Assembly (NCBI RefSeq): GCF_000319305.2
Contig: NZ_AMWJ02000001.1
Coordinates: forward strand, 372,001 to 436,000
Direction of reading: 5' to 3'
Origin: Pseudomonas bharatica CSV86
GTDB lineage: Bacteria > Pseudomonadota > Gammaproteobacteria > Pseudomonadales > Pseudomonadaceae
DNA length: 64,000 bases
Both the position numbers and the translations under genes were made by a program. The notes beneath the pieces were generated by a model. The model worked only from the letters and a program-made list of their open reading frames with translations. It did no database searches and was not told where the DNA came from. Each line of letters opens with the position of its first letter. Within the stretch, counting starts at the first letter, position 1. Positions 27,522 through 37,840 of the stretch are shown in pieces.

Positions 27522-28487
27522 ATGCGCGCGCTACCTCTCATACCGCTTCTGTTCAGCGGTTGTCTGACCCTGCCGGCCCATGCTGCCAATTCGTCGACCG
27601 AAGCCGCTGACTGGCTGAACCGACTGGCCCGGGCCGATCAGGAGCAGAGCTACCAGGGCACTTTCGTTTACGAACGCAACGGCAGTTTTTCCACCCATGA
27701 CATCTGGCATCGCGTCCAGAACGGCAAGGTCAGCGAGCGGCTGCTGCAGCTCGACGGCCCGGCCCAGGAAGTGGTGCGCGTGGATGGCCAGACCCAGTGC
27801 GTGAGCGGAGGCCTGGTGGCAGGCGTGGGCAATGCGACACAGTCCGTGGCGCGAGTGCTCGATCCCCTGAAACTGATGAACTGGTACGACCTGAGCGTTG
27901 CCGGGCAATCCCGGGTAGCCGGACGCGATGTGGTGATCGTTACCCTGCGTCCGCGTGACCAGCACCGCTATGCCTTCGAGCTGCACCTGGACAAGCAGAC
28001 CGCGCTGCCGCTCAAATCCTTGTTGATCAATGACAAGGAGCAGTTGCTCGAACGTTTCCAGTTCACCCGCCTGGATACCCGCGACATCCCCGACGATGCC
28101 GAGCTCAAGCCCAGTGCCAATTGCCGTGCAGTAGCCCAGTCTGCCGACAAACCCCACGAGGCCGTTGCCGGTTGGCGCTCGGAGTGGTTGCCGCCCGGCT
28201 TTGAACTGGTCAACAGCAGCGTACGCAAGGATGCCGACGGCAAGCACAGCGTCAGCAGTCTAATGTATGACGATGGCCTGGCCCGCTTCTCGGTATTCCT
28301 CGAGGCGCTGGACGGCGGTGGTGGCTTCGATACGCGCACCCAGTTGGGCCCGACCGTTGCGGTCTCGCGACAGCTCACCACGCCCAAGGGCGAGGTGATG
28401 GTGACGGTGGTCGGGGAGATCCCCATCGGTACCGCCGAGCATGTGGCCTTGTCGATGCGCCCCCAGGACGTCCAGGCAAGTCAGTAA
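27522..28487 (+). CDS. mucB: MucB, periplasmic negative regulator of AlgU
   Basis: A 321-residue RseB homologue with a signal peptide (MRALPLIPLLFSGCLTLPAHA) and the two-domain MucB fold (YQGTFVYERNGSFSTHDIWHR early; WLPPGFELV in the C-terminal domain). It shields the MucA periplasmic tail from proteolysis and senses misplaced lipids or lipopolysaccharide in related species. The gene is 26 bases after mucA. No mucC follows; two hairpin terminators come next. Confidence 0.94.
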   Translation: MRALPLIPLLFSGCLTLPAHAANSSTEAADWLNRLARADQEQSYQGTFVYERNGSFSTHDIWHRVQNGKVSERLLQLDGPAQEVVRVDGQTQCVSGGLVAGVGNATQSVARVLDPLKLMNWYDLSVAGQSRVAGRDVVIVTLRPRDQHRYAFELHLDKQTALPLKSLLINDKEQLLERFQFTRLDTRDIPDDAELKPSANCRAVAQSADKPHEAVAGWRSEWLPPGFELVNSSVRKDADGKHSVSSLMYDDGLARFSVFLEALDGGGGFDTRTQLGPTVAVSRQLTTPKGEVMVTVVGEIPIGTAEHVALSMRPQDVQASQ

Positions 28488-28601
28488 CGATGTTGGAGTT
28501 GCATCCCATACATGGACGAGAAAGGATGAAAGGCATGTCCCAGAGCCACTGACATGATTGGTAAGCCTTCAAGTTTGCAAATCCACCCAGATTTTTCTAT
28601 A

Positions 28602-28628
28602 GGTCAGGCCCTTGCGGGTCTGGCCTTT
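28602..28628 (+). terminator. Terminator-like hairpin 1 after mucB
   Basis: GGTCAGGCCC-TTGC-GGGTCTGGCC makes a 10-base-pair stem (two wobbles), followed by TTTCC. It lies between mucB and mucD. Confidence 0.6.
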
Positions 28629-28663
28629 CCTGCTGTTGCAGCCTCAAGAAATGCCGATGTTCC

Positions 28664-28703
28664 AGGCCTGGTCGCAGCCTTAAGGTTGCAACCGGGCCTT
28701 TTT
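28664..28703 (+). terminator. Terminator-like hairpin 2 after mucB
   Basis: AGGCCTGGTCGCAGCC and GGTTGCAACCGGGCCT pair across TTAA with small internal mismatches and are followed by five T. It is a stronger terminator, only 49 bases before the mucD start, implying attenuation or a separate mucD promoter. Confidence 0.65.
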
Positions 28704-28752
28704 CATGGGCAGGACCCTACTGCTTAACCACGCTCGTTGTGACGGGAGCCGT

Positions 28753-30182
28753 ATGTCGATACCACGCTTGAAATCCTACCTATCGCTGTTTGCTGCCGTG
28801 CTTATGCTCGGCCAGATGGCCACTGTGCAAGCCGAAGCCCTGCCGGACTTCACCACCCTGGTCGAGCAGGCCTCGCCGGCGGTGGTGAACATCAGTACCA
28901 AGCAGAAGCTGCCGGACCGCAAGTACGCCAACGGACAGATGCCGGACCTGGAAGGTCTGCCGCCGATGTTCCGCGAGTTCTTCGAGCGCAGCATTCCGCA
29001 GCAGCCGCGCCAGCCCCGTGGCGACCGCCAGCGCGAAGCGCAATCGCTGGGCTCGGGCTTCATCATTTCCGATGATGGTTACGTGCTGACCAACAACCAC
29101 GTGATCGCCGACGCCGACGAAATCATCGTTCGCCTGTCCGACCGCAGCGAGCTGCAGGCCAAGCTGGTCGGCACCGACCCGCGTACCGACGTGGCGCTGC
29201 TCAAGGTCGACGGCAAGAACCTGCCGACGGTCAAGCTGGGCGACTCGTCGAAGCTCAAGGTCGGCGAATGGGTACTGGCCATCGGCTCGCCGTTCGGTTT
29301 CGACCACTCGGTGACCAAGGGTATCGTCAGCGCCAAGGGTCGCACCCTGCCGAACGACACCTATGTGCCGTTCATCCAGACCGACGTGGCGATCAACCCG
29401 GGCAACTCCGGTGGCCCGCTGTTCAACATGAATGGCGAGGTGGTCGGTATCAACTCGCAGATCTTCACCCGCTCCGGTGGCTTCATGGGCCTGTCGTTCG
29501 CCATCCCGATCGACGTGGCGCTGGATGTCTCCAGCCAGTTGAAGAAGGATGGCAAGGTCAGTCGCGGCTGGCTCGGCGTGGTGATCCAGGAAGTCAACAA
29601 GGACCTGGCCGAATCCTTCGGCCTGGACAAGCCGGCCGGCGCGCTGGTGGCCCAGGTCCTGGAAGACGGCCCGGCGGCCAAGGGCGGCCTGCAGGTGGGT
29701 GACGTGATCCTCAGCCTCAACGGCCAGCCGATCGTCATGTCCGCTGACCTGCCGCACCTGGTCGGTGGCCTGAAGGACGGCGCCAAGGCCCGTCTGGATA
29801 TCATCCGCAACGGCAAGCGTCAGAACCTCGATGTGACCATCGGCGCCCTGCCTGACGAAGACGCGGAAGTCACCACCACCCCGGCGGCGCCGTCGAGCGC
29901 AGCAGCAACCGCCTGGGTGTGAGCGTGTCGGACCTGACCGCCGAGCAGAAGAAAACCCTTGAGCTGCAAGGCGGTGTGGTCATCAAGGATGTCCAGGACG
30001 GCCCCGCAGCCATGATCGGCCTGCGCCCGGGCGATGTGATCAGCCACCTGAACAACCAGGCGATCACCTCGGCCAAGCAGTTCACCGAGATCGCCAAGGA
30101 ACTGCCGAAGAACCGTTCGGTGTCCATGCGTGTCCTGCGCCAGGGGCGTGCAAGTTTCATTACCTTCAAGCTGGCTGAATAA
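28753..30182 (+). CDS. mucD: Periplasmic serine protease MucD (DegP family), frameshifted
   Basis: HtrA/DegP protease that removes misfolded envelope proteins and dampens AlgU. It has a signal peptide (MSIPRLKSY to ATVQA), catalytic His in NNHVIAD, Asp in DPRTDVALLKV, Ser in GNSGGPLF, then two PDZ domains. A one-base loss in the CCCCGG at 29879-29884 ends the written frame at 29922 between the PDZ domains; PDZ2 continues in the next frame from about 29885 to 30182. Restoring one G gives TPGGAVERSSNRLG and 476 residues, close to the usual 474. The protease domain is intact either way. I regard the lesion as a probable sequence error. Confidence 0.9.
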
Positions 30183-30205
30183 TAGCCACAAGCGGTAAGC
30201 CATAA

Positions 30206-30245
30206 GCTGCAAGAAGGGCAACTGCTCTTCTTGCAGCTTTCTGCT
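30206..30245 (+). terminator. Rho-independent terminator after mucD
   Basis: AGCTGCAAGAAG (30206-30217) and CTTCTTGCAGCT (30228-30239) form a perfect 12-base-pair stem with a 10-base loop, followed by TTCTGCTTTCT. Confidence 0.8.
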
Positions 30246-30370
30246 TTCTAAAGCCGCCACAAGACCGTGATGCTGCCGAACGGAATCTCCCACAACCCAT
30301 CGGCATCAGGTACAATTCCCGGCTATTTTTCGGCGGGCGTCCGGCCCGCGGCCTTTTTGAGTGTTGATCC

Positions 30371-32169
30371 GTGAGTGATTTGAGTCATATCCGCAATTTC
30401 TCCATCATCGCCCACATTGACCACGGCAAGTCGACCCTGGCTGACCGGTTCATCCAGATGTGCGGCGGCCTGAGCGACCGTGAGATGGAGGCGCAGGTTC
30501 TCGATTCCATGGACCTCGAGCGCGAACGCGGAATCACCATCAAGGCCCACAGCGTCACCCTGCACTACAAGGCAGGCGACGGCAAAACCTACCAGCTGAA
30601 CTTCATCGATACCCCGGCCACGTCGACTTCACCTATGAAGTCAGCCGTTCGCTGGCTGCCTGCGAGGGCGCCTTGCTGGTGGTCGATGCCGGGCAGGGTG
30701 TCGAGGCGCAGTCCGTCGCCAACTGCTATACCGCCATCGAACAGGGCCTTGAAGTCATGCCGGTCCTCAACAAGATGGACCTGCCCCAGGCCGATCCGGA
30801 CCGGGTCAAGGAAGAAATCGAGAAGATCATCGGCATCGACGCCACCGACGCCGTGGCCTGTTCGGCCAAGAGCGGCATGGGCGTCAATGACGTGCTCGAG
30901 CGCCTGGTACAGACCATTCCGGCGCCGGAAGGCGAGATCGACGCGCCATTGCAGGCGCTGATCATCGACTCCTGGTTCGACAACTACCTGGGCGTGGTGT
31001 CCCTGGTCCGCGTGCGCCACGGCCGCGTGAAGAAGGGCGACAAGATCCTGGTCAAGTCCACCGGCAAGGTGCACCTGGTCGACAGCGTCGGCGTCTTCAC
31101 CCCGAAACACACGGTCACCGCCGACCTCAAGGCCGGTGAAGTGGGCTTCATCATCGCCAGCATCAAGGAAATCCTCGGTGCGCCGGTGGGCGACACCCTG
31201 ACCCTGTCCTCGACGCCCGAAGTCGAAGTGCTGCCAGGTTTCAAACAGATCCAGCCGCAGGTATATGCCGGCCTGTTCCCGGTGAGTTCCGACGATTTCG
31301 AAGATTTTCGCGATGCGTTGCAGAAGCTGACCCTGAACGACTCGTCGCTGCAGTACACCCCGGAGAGCTCCGACGCCCTGGGCTTCGGCTTCCGTTGCGG
31401 CTTCCTCGGCATGCTGCACATGGAGATCATCCAGGAGCGCCTGGAGCGCGAATACGACCTGGACCTGATCACCACCGCGCCGAGCGTGATCTTCGAGGTC
31501 AAGCTCAAGACTGGCGAAACCATCTACGTCGACAACCCGTCGAAACTGCCGGACATCTCCTCGGTCGAAGACTTCCGCGAGCCGATCGTCGCAGCGACCA
31601 TCCTCGTGCCCCAGGAGCACCTGGGCAACGTCATTACCCTGTGCATCGAGAAGCGCGGCGTCCAGCGCGACATGCAGTTCCTCGGCTCGCAGGTGCAGGT
31701 GCGCTACGACCTGCCGATGAACGAGGTGGTACTGGACTTCTTCGACCGTCTCAAGTCCACCAGTCGCGGCTATGCTTCCCTGGATTACCATTTCGACCGT
31801 TATCAGTCGGCCAACCTGGTCAAGCTCGATGTACTGATCAACGGCGACAAGGTCGATGCCCTGGCATTGATCGTGCACCGCGACAACGCGCACTACAAAG
31901 GGCGCGCGTTGACCGAGAAGATGAAGGAACTGATCCCGCGGCAGATGTTCGACGTAGCGATCCAGGCAGCCATCGGCGGCCAGATCGTTGCCCGGACCAC
32001 GGTCAAGGCGCTCAGAAAGAACGTACTGGCCAAATGTTACGGTGGCGACGTGAGCCGTAAGCGCAAGCTGCTGGAGAAACAGAAGGCTGGTAAGAAACGC
32101 ATGAAACAGGTGGGCAACGTGGAGATTCCACAAGAAGCCTTCCTCGCCGTGCTCCGGTTGGATAGCTAG
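30371..32169 (+). CDS. lepA: Elongation factor 4 (LepA), frameshifted
   Basis: Translational GTPase that remodels stalled ribosomes. P-loop AHIDHGKST is near residue 14, NKMD and SAKSG follow, with the LepA-specific C-terminal domain ([17 protein letters not shown]). The start is GTG at 30371. A one-base loss in CCCCGG at 30612-30617 breaks the switch II motif: expected [13 protein letters not shown] reads DTPATSTSP. With one G restored the product is 599 residues, the family length. The protein is almost universal in bacteria and the lesion is of the same type as five others here, so a consensus error is likely. Confidence 0.92.
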
Positions 32170-32174
32170 GTCCT

Positions 32175-33029
32175 ATGTCACTAAATTTCCCGCTGTTGCT
32201 GGTCATCGCAGTCTTTGTCTGTGGGCTGTTGGCGCTGATCGATCTGCTGTTCCTGGCCCCGCGTCGGCGGGCCGCCATCGCCACCTACCAGGGCAGCGTC
32301 AGCCAGCCCGAAGTGTCGGTGCTCGAGCAGTTGAACAAGGAGCCGTTGTTGGTCGAGTACGGCAAGTCGTTCTTCCCGGTGCTGTTCATCGTGCTGGTGC
32401 TGCGCTCGTTCCTGGTCGAGCCGTTCCAGATTCCTTCGGGATCGATGAAGCCGACCCTGGAAGTGGGCGATTTCATCCTGGTCAACAAGTTCTCCTATGG
32501 CATCCGCCTGCCGGTGATCGACAAGAAAGTCATCGAGGTTGGTGACCCGCAGCGTGGCGATGTGATGGTGTTCCGCTACCCGAGCGACCCGAACGTCAAC
32601 TACATCAAGCGTGTGGTCGGCCTGCCGGGCGACGTGGTGCGCTATACCAGCGACAAGCGCCTGTACGTCAACGGCCAGCAGGTTGCCGAGCAACTGGTCG
32701 GTGCCGAGCCGGGTACCCTGGGCAGCGCCGAGCTGTACAAGGAAAAGCTCGGCGAGGCCGAGCACTTGATCCGCAAGGAAATGAGTCGCTACCGCATGCC
32801 GCCGGACCAGCAGTGGACGGTACCTGCCGGCCACTACTTCATGATGGGCGACAACCGCGACAACTCCAACGACAGCCGCTACTGGGACGACCCGTCGATT
32901 CCCAAGGAGCTGCTGGGCATGGTTCCGGACCAGAACATCGTCGGCAAGGCCTTTGCCGTCTGGATGAGCTGGCCCGAGCCGAAACTCAGCCACTTCCCGA
33001 GCCTGTCCCGGGTCGGGCTGATCAAGTAG
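32175..33029 (+). CDS. lepB: Signal peptidase I
   Basis: A 284-residue leader peptidase that removes signal peptides at the outer face of the inner membrane. Two membrane segments lie near residues 5-25 and 60-80, followed by the catalytic Ser motif IPSGSMKPTLEVGD (Ser near 90) and the Lys motif RGDVMVFRYP with KRVVGLPGD; the last conserved box is GDNRDNSNDSRYW. It begins 5 bases after lepA and is surely in the same operon. Confidence 0.96.
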   Translation: MSLNFPLLLVIAVFVCGLLALIDLLFLAPRRRAAIATYQGSVSQPEVSVLEQLNKEPLLVEYGKSFFPVLFIVLVLRSFLVEPFQIPSGSMKPTLEVGDFILVNKFSYGIRLPVIDKKVIEVGDPQRGDVMVFRYPSDPNVNYIKRVVGLPGDVVRYTSDKRLYVNGQQVAEQLVGAEPGTLGSAELYKEKLGEAEHLIRKEMSRYRMPPDQQWTVPAGHYFMMGDNRDNSNDSRYWDDPSIPKELLGMVPDQNIVGKAFAVWMSWPEPKLSHFPSLSRVGLIK

Positions 33030-33037
33030 CACTTCAC

Positions 33038-33070
33038 GGCGCTGTCCCAGGACGGCGCCGAATGCTTTTC
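33038..33070 (+). terminator. Hairpin after lepB
   Basis: GGCGCTGTCC/GGACGGCGCC pair over 10 positions with a very short loop, followed by GAATGCTTTTCT. It may terminate or attenuate before rnc. The rest of the 233-base gap holds no DUF4845 gene, which other pseudomonads have here. Confidence 0.45.
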
Positions 33071-33262
33071 TGGCATAGGCTGTAACGAGGGACCGGACGC
33101 GGTTCCCAGCCATCCGGGCGAGCAGCAATGAATCCAAAACGTTTTTCAGGATCCGCATTTGAACAAGGCTTTGATCTCGACGGCCGCTGGCCGGACTGAA
33201 CCGAGCGGCATCGGCGCCCCGTCGTCGCCGCTGAACCGCCACGAACTTCGCGTGGGGTCACT

Positions 33263-33952
33263 GTGAGCCCTTCCCTTAGTCGCCTGGAGCGCAAGCTCGG
33301 CTACAGCTTCAAGAACCAGGAGCTGATGCTGCTGGCCCTGACCCACCGCAGCTACGCCGGCCGCAACAACGAGCGCCTGGAGTTTCTCGGTGATGCCATC
33401 CTCAACTTCGTTGCCGGCGAAGCCCTCTTCGAACGTTTCCCCCAGGCCCGCGAAGGCCAGTTGTCGCGCCTGCGCGCCCGCCTGGTCAAGGGCGAGACCC
33501 TGGCTCTGCTGGCCCGCGGTTTCGAGCTGGGTGATTACCTGCGCCTGGGCTCGGGCGAGCTGAAAAGCGGTGGTTTCCGTCGCGAGTCGATCCTTGCCGA
33601 TGCCTTGGAAGCCCTGATTGGCGCGATCTACCTCGACGCCGACATGCAGACCGCCCGCGAGCGTGTGCTGTCGTGGCTGGCCGGTGAGTTCGAAAGCCTG
33701 ACCCTGGTGGACACCAACAAGGACCCGAAAACCCGCCTGCAGGAGTTCCTGCAGTCCCGGGCCTGCGAACTGCCCCGCTATGAAGTGGTGGATATCCAGG
33801 GCGAGCCGCATTGCCGGACCTTCTTCGTCGAGTGCGAAGTGACCCTGTTGACCGAAAAAAGCCGGGGGCAGGGTGTCAGCCGGCGTATCGCCGAGCAGGT
33901 CGCTGCCGCTTCGGCATTGATCGCCCTGGGCGTGGAGAATGGCAATGACTGA
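33263..33952 (+). CDS. rnc: Ribonuclease III
   Basis: Double-strand RNase of 229 residues that processes rRNA and other structured RNAs. The catalytic signature [11 protein letters not shown] (residues 38-48) and a C-terminal dsRNA-binding domain ([13 protein letters not shown] to the end) are complete. GTG at 33263 gives [14 protein letters not shown], matching the P. aeruginosa protein in length and start. It overlaps era by 8 bases. Confidence 0.95.
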   Translation: MSPSLSRLERKLGYSFKNQELMLLALTHRSYAGRNNERLEFLGDAILNFVAGEALFERFPQAREGQLSRLRARLVKGETLALLARGFELGDYLRLGSGELKSGGFRRESILADALEALIGAIYLDADMQTARERVLSWLAGEFESLTLVDTNKDPKTRLQEFLQSRACELPRYEVVDIQGEPHCRTFFVECEVTLLTEKSRGQGVSRRIAEQVAAASALIALGVENGND

Positions 33953-34847
33953 ACAGAACACTACCCGTTGCGGCTACGTCGCCATCGTCGGCCGTCCCAA
34001 CGTGGGCAAGTCGACGCTGCTCAACCACATCCTCGGGCAGAAGCTGGCGATCACCTCGCGCAAGCCGCAGACCACCCGGCACAACATGCTCGGGATCAAG
34101 ACCGAGGGTGATGTCCAGGCGATCTACGTCGATACCCCTGGCATGCACAAGAGCAATGAAAAAGCGCTCAATCGCTACATGAACAAGACGGCCTCGGCGG
34201 CGTTGAAGGACGTCGACGTGGTGATTTTCGTGGTCGACCGCACCCGCTGGACCGACGAGGATCAGCTTGTTCTCGAACGTGTGCAGTACGTGCAGGGCCC
34301 GGTGATCCTGGCGATCAACAAAACCGACCGCATCGAAGAAAAAGCCGATCTGATCCCGCACCTGCAATGGCTGCAGGAGCAACTGCCGAATGCCGAGATC
34401 GTGCCGATCTCCGCCCAGCAGGGGCACAACCTGGAGGCCCTGGAGGCGCTGATCGCCAAGCACTTGCCGGAGAACGAGCACTTCTTCCCGGAAGACCAGA
34501 TCACCGACCGCAGCAGCCGCTTCCTTGCCGCCGAGCTGGTGCGCGAGAAGATCATGCGCCAGCTCGGTGCCGAGCTGCCGTACCAGATCACCGTGGAAAT
34601 CGAGGAGTTCAAGCAGCAGGGGCATGTCCTGCACATCCACGCGCTGATCCTCGTCGAGCGTGACGGGCAGAAGAAAATCATCATTGGCGACAAGGGCGAG
34701 CGCATCAAGCGCATCGGCTCCGAGGCGCGCAAGGATATGGAAGTGCTGTTCGACGCCAAGGTCATGCTTAACCTCTGGGTCAAGGTCAAGGGTGGCTGGT
34801 CCGACGACGAGCGCGCCCTGCGCTCCCTGGGCTACGGCGACCTGTAA
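33945..34847 (+). CDS. era: GTPase Era
   Basis: Ribosome assembly GTPase of about 300 residues that binds 16S rRNA near its 3' end. P-loop [15 protein letters not shown] and NKTD are present, followed by a KH domain ([14 protein letters not shown]). ATG at 33945 ([16 protein letters not shown]) was chosen over ATG 33939 by similarity to known N-termini; it lies within the last codons of rnc. Confidence 0.95.
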   Translation: MTEQNTTRCGYVAIVGRPNVGKSTLLNHILGQKLAITSRKPQTTRHNMLGIKTEGDVQAIYVDTPGMHKSNEKALNRYMNKTASAALKDVDVVIFVVDRTRWTDEDQLVLERVQYVQGPVILAINKTDRIEEKADLIPHLQWLQEQLPNAEIVPISAQQGHNLEALEALIAKHLPENEHFFPEDQITDRSSRFLAAELVREKIMRQLGAELPYQITVEIEEFKQQGHVLHIHALILVERDGQKKIIIGDKGERIKRIGSEARKDMEVLFDAKVMLNLWVKVKGGWSDDERALRSLGYGDL

Positions 34848-34854
34848 TCCGCCT

Positions 34855-34880
34855 GGCCCGATACCGTCCGGTGTCGGGCC
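34855..34880 (+). terminator. Hairpin between era and recO
   Basis: GGCCCGATACC-GTCC-GGTGTCGGGCC is an 11-base-pair stem with a 4-base loop but no T-run after it. It could attenuate era-recO read-through or stabilise the mRNA. Confidence 0.4.
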
Positions 34881-34901
34881 GACTCTCCTGCGAACGCCAT
34901 C

Positions 34902-35584
34902 ATGGAACAGCCAGAGGCCCTGCCGGCCTACGTTCTGCATAACCGTGCCTACCGCGAAACCAGTGCCCTGGTGGATTTCCTTACGCCGCAGGGGCGTTTC
35001 CGTGCGGTCATGCGCCGCGCCCGGGCAAGGGCGGCAGCCTGGCACGGCCGTTCGTGCCGCTGGAGCTTGAACTGCGCGGGCGCGGCGAGCTGAAGAATGT
35101 CGGTCGTCTCGACAGCGTCGGCGTCGCTGCCTGGCTGCACGGTGATGCGCTGTTCAGCGGGCTATATCTGAATGAGCTGCTGATTCGCCTGCTGCCGGCC
35201 GAGGATCCCCATCCAGCGCTATTCGTCCACTACGCCGCGACCTTGCAGGCCCTGGCCGAGGGGCGCGCGCTGGAGCCTTTGCTGCGCAGTTTCGAATGGC
35301 GCCTGCTGGACGAACTCGGCTATGCCTTCGCCCTGGACCAGGACATCAACGGTGATGTGCTTGAACCCGACGGCTGGTACCGCCTGCAGACCGATGCCGG
35401 GCTGGAGCGGGTCTGGCTGCTCCAGCCCGGCCTGTTCAGCGGCCGTGACCTGGCGGCCATGGCGCAGGCCGACTGGGAAGCCCCCGGTGTCCTGGCCGCG
35501 GCCAAGCGCCTGATGCGCCAGGCGCTGGCGGTCCACCTGGGCGGTCGTCCGCTGGTCAGCCGCGAACTGTTTCGCAAGCGCTGA
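34902..35584 (+). CDS. recO: DNA repair protein RecO, frameshifted
   Basis: RecO loads RecA on SSB-coated DNA in the RecFOR pathway. The N-terminal OB-fold ([19 protein letters not shown]) and the C-terminal helical part are both present but in two frames. A one-base loss in CCCGGG at 35020-35025 changes the expected [20 protein letters not shown] into [10 protein letters not shown] and a stop at 35093. With one G added the protein is 227 residues, normal for Pseudomonas. It is probably a sequence error; if real, the strain would be deficient in RecFOR repair. Confidence 0.9.
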
Positions 35585-35628
35585 GCACGACGTATGCTGT
35601 CGGGCTCAATCTTCAGGAGAGTTTCTTC

Positions 35629-36372
35629 GTGACCCACAGCAACCGCATCCTCCTCGGTGTCAACATCGACCATGTGGCGACCCTGCGCCAGGCCCGTGGT
35701 ACCCGTTACCCGGACCCGGTCAAGGCCGCGCTGGACGCCGAGGAGGCCGGTGCCGACGGGATTACCGTGCACCTGCGCGAGGATCGCCGGCACATCCAGG
35801 ACCGTGACGTACTGGTGCTCAAGGATGTGTTGCAAACCCGGATGAACTTCGAGATGGGGGTCACCGAGGAAATGATGGCCTTCGCCGAGCGCATTCGTCC
35901 GGCGCATATCTGCCTGGTACCCGAGACCCGCCAGGAACTGACCACCGAAGGCGGGCTGGATGTCGCCGGCCAGGAAGCGCGGATCAAGGCGGCGGTGGAA
36001 CGCCTGTCGAAGCTGGGCTCGGAAGTATCCCTGTTCATCGATGCCGACGAGCGGCAGATCGAGGCCTCCCGTCGCGTCGGTGCACCGGCCATCGAGCTGC
36101 ACACCGGGCGTTATGCCGATGCCCATACTCCGGCGCAAGAGGCTGACGAGCTGAAGCGGATTGCCGATGGCGTGGCCTTTGGCCTGGGCCAAGGCCTGAT
36201 CGTCAATGCCGGGCATGGCCTGCATTACCACAATGTCGAGGCGGTGGCGGCGATCAAGGGTATCAACGAGCTGAACATCGGCCATGCGCTGGTGGCCCAT
36301 GCCCTCTTTGTTGGCTTCAAGGGCGCCGTGGCGGAAATGAAGGCTTTGATCCTGGCCGCCAGCCGCGGTTGA
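35629..36372 (+). CDS. pdxJ: Pyridoxine 5'-phosphate synthase
   Basis: A 247-residue TIM-barrel enzyme that joins 3-amino-2-oxopropyl phosphate and deoxyxylulose 5-phosphate to make pyridoxine 5'-phosphate. Motifs [15 protein letters not shown] at the start, [13 protein letters not shown], and [10 protein letters not shown] late in the protein are typical. GTG at 35629 follows AGGAGA. It is the usual partner downstream of recO. Confidence 0.96.
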   Translation: MTHSNRILLGVNIDHVATLRQARGTRYPDPVKAALDAEEAGADGITVHLREDRRHIQDRDVLVLKDVLQTRMNFEMGVTEEMMAFAERIRPAHICLVPETRQELTTEGGLDVAGQEARIKAAVERLSKLGSEVSLFIDADERQIEASRRVGAPAIELHTGRYADAHTPAQEADELKRIADGVAFGLGQGLIVNAGHGLHYHNVEAVAAIKGINELNIGHALVAHALFVGFKGAVAEMKALILAASRG

Positions 36373-36378
36373 TCTTTC

Positions 36379-36454
36379 GGGCCTCATCGCGGGTGAACCC
36401 GCTCCCACAGGTTACGCGTACTCTGTGGGAGCGGGTTCACCCGCGATGAGGCCC
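36379..36454. repeat. REP palindrome, variant family (pdxJ/sensor kinase)
   Basis: Same outer GGGCCTCATCGC as the main family but the inner part is GGGTGAACCCGCTCCCACAG, with an inverted copy after a 13-base loop. It is a second REP subtype, between convergent genes. Confidence 0.88.
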
Positions 36455-36460
36455 TGACAT

Positions 36461-37840
36461 TCAGTCGGGAAAAACCAGGCTGAACCGGGTCGGCCCATCC
36501 ACCGCACTCGCCACCTCGACCCGTCCCCCATGCACCTGCATGATCGACCTGACGATCGCCAGCCCCAGCCCGGTCCCTCCGTCCAGCCGCGAACGCCCGC
36601 ACCCTGCCCGGTAAAACCGCTCGAACAGATGCGGTACATGCTCCGCCGCAATACCCGGCCCCTCGTTCTCGACCCAGCAGCTCAGCCCGGCTTCCTGCGG
36701 CTCTATCCCTATCCGCACCGCTTGTCCCTCGGCGCCATGCCGGATGGCATTGCTCAGCAGGTTCGACAACGCCCGCTGGATCATCAACCGATCCCCGCGC
36801 ACCGTGCCCCAGCCGCGTACCTTCAGCTCTATCCCTTTGCTTTCCGCGCTCAGCTCGAACAACTCCACCACCCGGCGGACCTCCTCGCCCAGCGCTACGG
36901 GGTTCAACGGCACCTTGGTGGAGGGCTGCTCCACCTGGGCCAGGAACAGCATGTCGGTGATGATCCGGGTCAGCCGGGTCAGTTCCTCGATGCTGTCCTC
37001 CAGCGCCAGCTTGTAGTCCTGCGGCGGCCGCTCGCGGCTGAGTGTCACCTGGGCCTTGCCCATCAAGTTGCTGATCGGCGTGCGCAATTCATGGGCGAGA
37101 TCATCGGAGAACTGCGCGAGTTGACCGACGCCGTTCTCGAGTCGGTCGAGCATGACGTTGATGCTCTGCGCCAGGGTGTGCAGCTCCAGCGGTAGCCCGT
37201 CTTCCGGTAGGCGATGGTTCAGCTCCTGGGCCGAGACCTGCTCGGCGATTCGCCGGAACCGCCGCAGCGGTGCGAGCCCGCCCTGCACCAGGCGCCAGGC
37301 GCAGACCCCGATAAGCACGAGCAGCAAGGGCAAGGCCAGCAAGGTGGAGCGCAGGTAGGCGTGGAGCAGGTCGAGGTCTTCGCTGCGATTGACCGTCAGC
37401 AGCACCTGCACCGCCGTGCCGTCCTGCAGGCGCATGGTGCGGGACGCGGTGAGCAGTTGTTTCTTGTCGCTGTCGACCCATTCGCTGAAGCCCAGGCGCG
37501 GACCGACCGGAATCGGCTCGCTGGGCGCCTCCAGCAAGGGCCCCAGGCTCAAGCGCGCAGGGTGCCGGGCGCTGTGCTCGACCACACTGAGACTCAGGTT
37601 GTCATGCCCCATCACTACATCCAGCAGCGGATGGGCGCGGGCGCCGAGGTCGCTGACCTTGAGGTCGACGTTAAGGCTATGTTCGATCTGATCCATCTTG
37701 CGTTGCAGATGCTCGCGGGCGCGCTGGTCCAGTTCCCGGTCGAGGGCGAATACCGCCAGCGCCGCCAGCAGCAGGACCAGCGCCGCGCCCATCAGGATCA
37801 CGCTCAGGCCCAGGCGCAGTGACAGGCGCGCTGGCTTCAT
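36461..37840 (-). CDS. Heavy-metal-type sensor histidine kinase
   Basis: A 459-residue membrane kinase of the CusS/CzcS/IrlS type: helices near residues 12-32 and 165-185, a periplasmic sensor of about 130 residues, HAMP, phospho-acceptor [20 protein letters not shown] and ATPase motifs [10 protein letters not shown] and [10 protein letters not shown]. It overlaps the response regulator gene by 4 bases (ATGA). The metal or other signal cannot be told; no efflux genes are adjacent. Confidence 0.82.
   Translation of the reverse strand: MKPARLSLRLGLSVILMGAALVLLLAALAVFALDRELDQRAREHLQRKMDQIEHSLNVDLKVSDLGARAHPLLDVVMGHDNLSLSVVEHSARHPARLSLGPLLEAPSEPIPVGPRLGFSEWVDSDKKQLLTASRTMRLQDGTAVQVLLTVNRSEDLDLLHAYLRSTLLALPLLLVLIGVCAWRLVQGGLAPLRRFRRIAEQVSAQELNHRLPEDGLPLELHTLAQSINVMLDRLENGVGQLAQFSDDLAHELRTPISNLMGKAQVTLSRERPPQDYKLALEDSIEELTRLTRIITDMLFLAQVEQPSTKVPLNPVALGEEVRRVVELFELSAESKGIELKVRGWGTVRGDRLMIQRALSNLLSNAIRHGAEGQAVRIGIEPQEAGLSCWVENEGPGIAAEHVPHLFERFYRAGCGRSRLDGGTGLGLAIVRSIMQVHGGRVEVASAVDGPTRFSLVFPD

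Noticed and set aside
30371..35584. Calling lepA and recO pseudogenes
   Set aside because: The same one-base loss in similar G/C tracts affects six genes; an error pattern is more likely than parallel decay of housekeeping genes.
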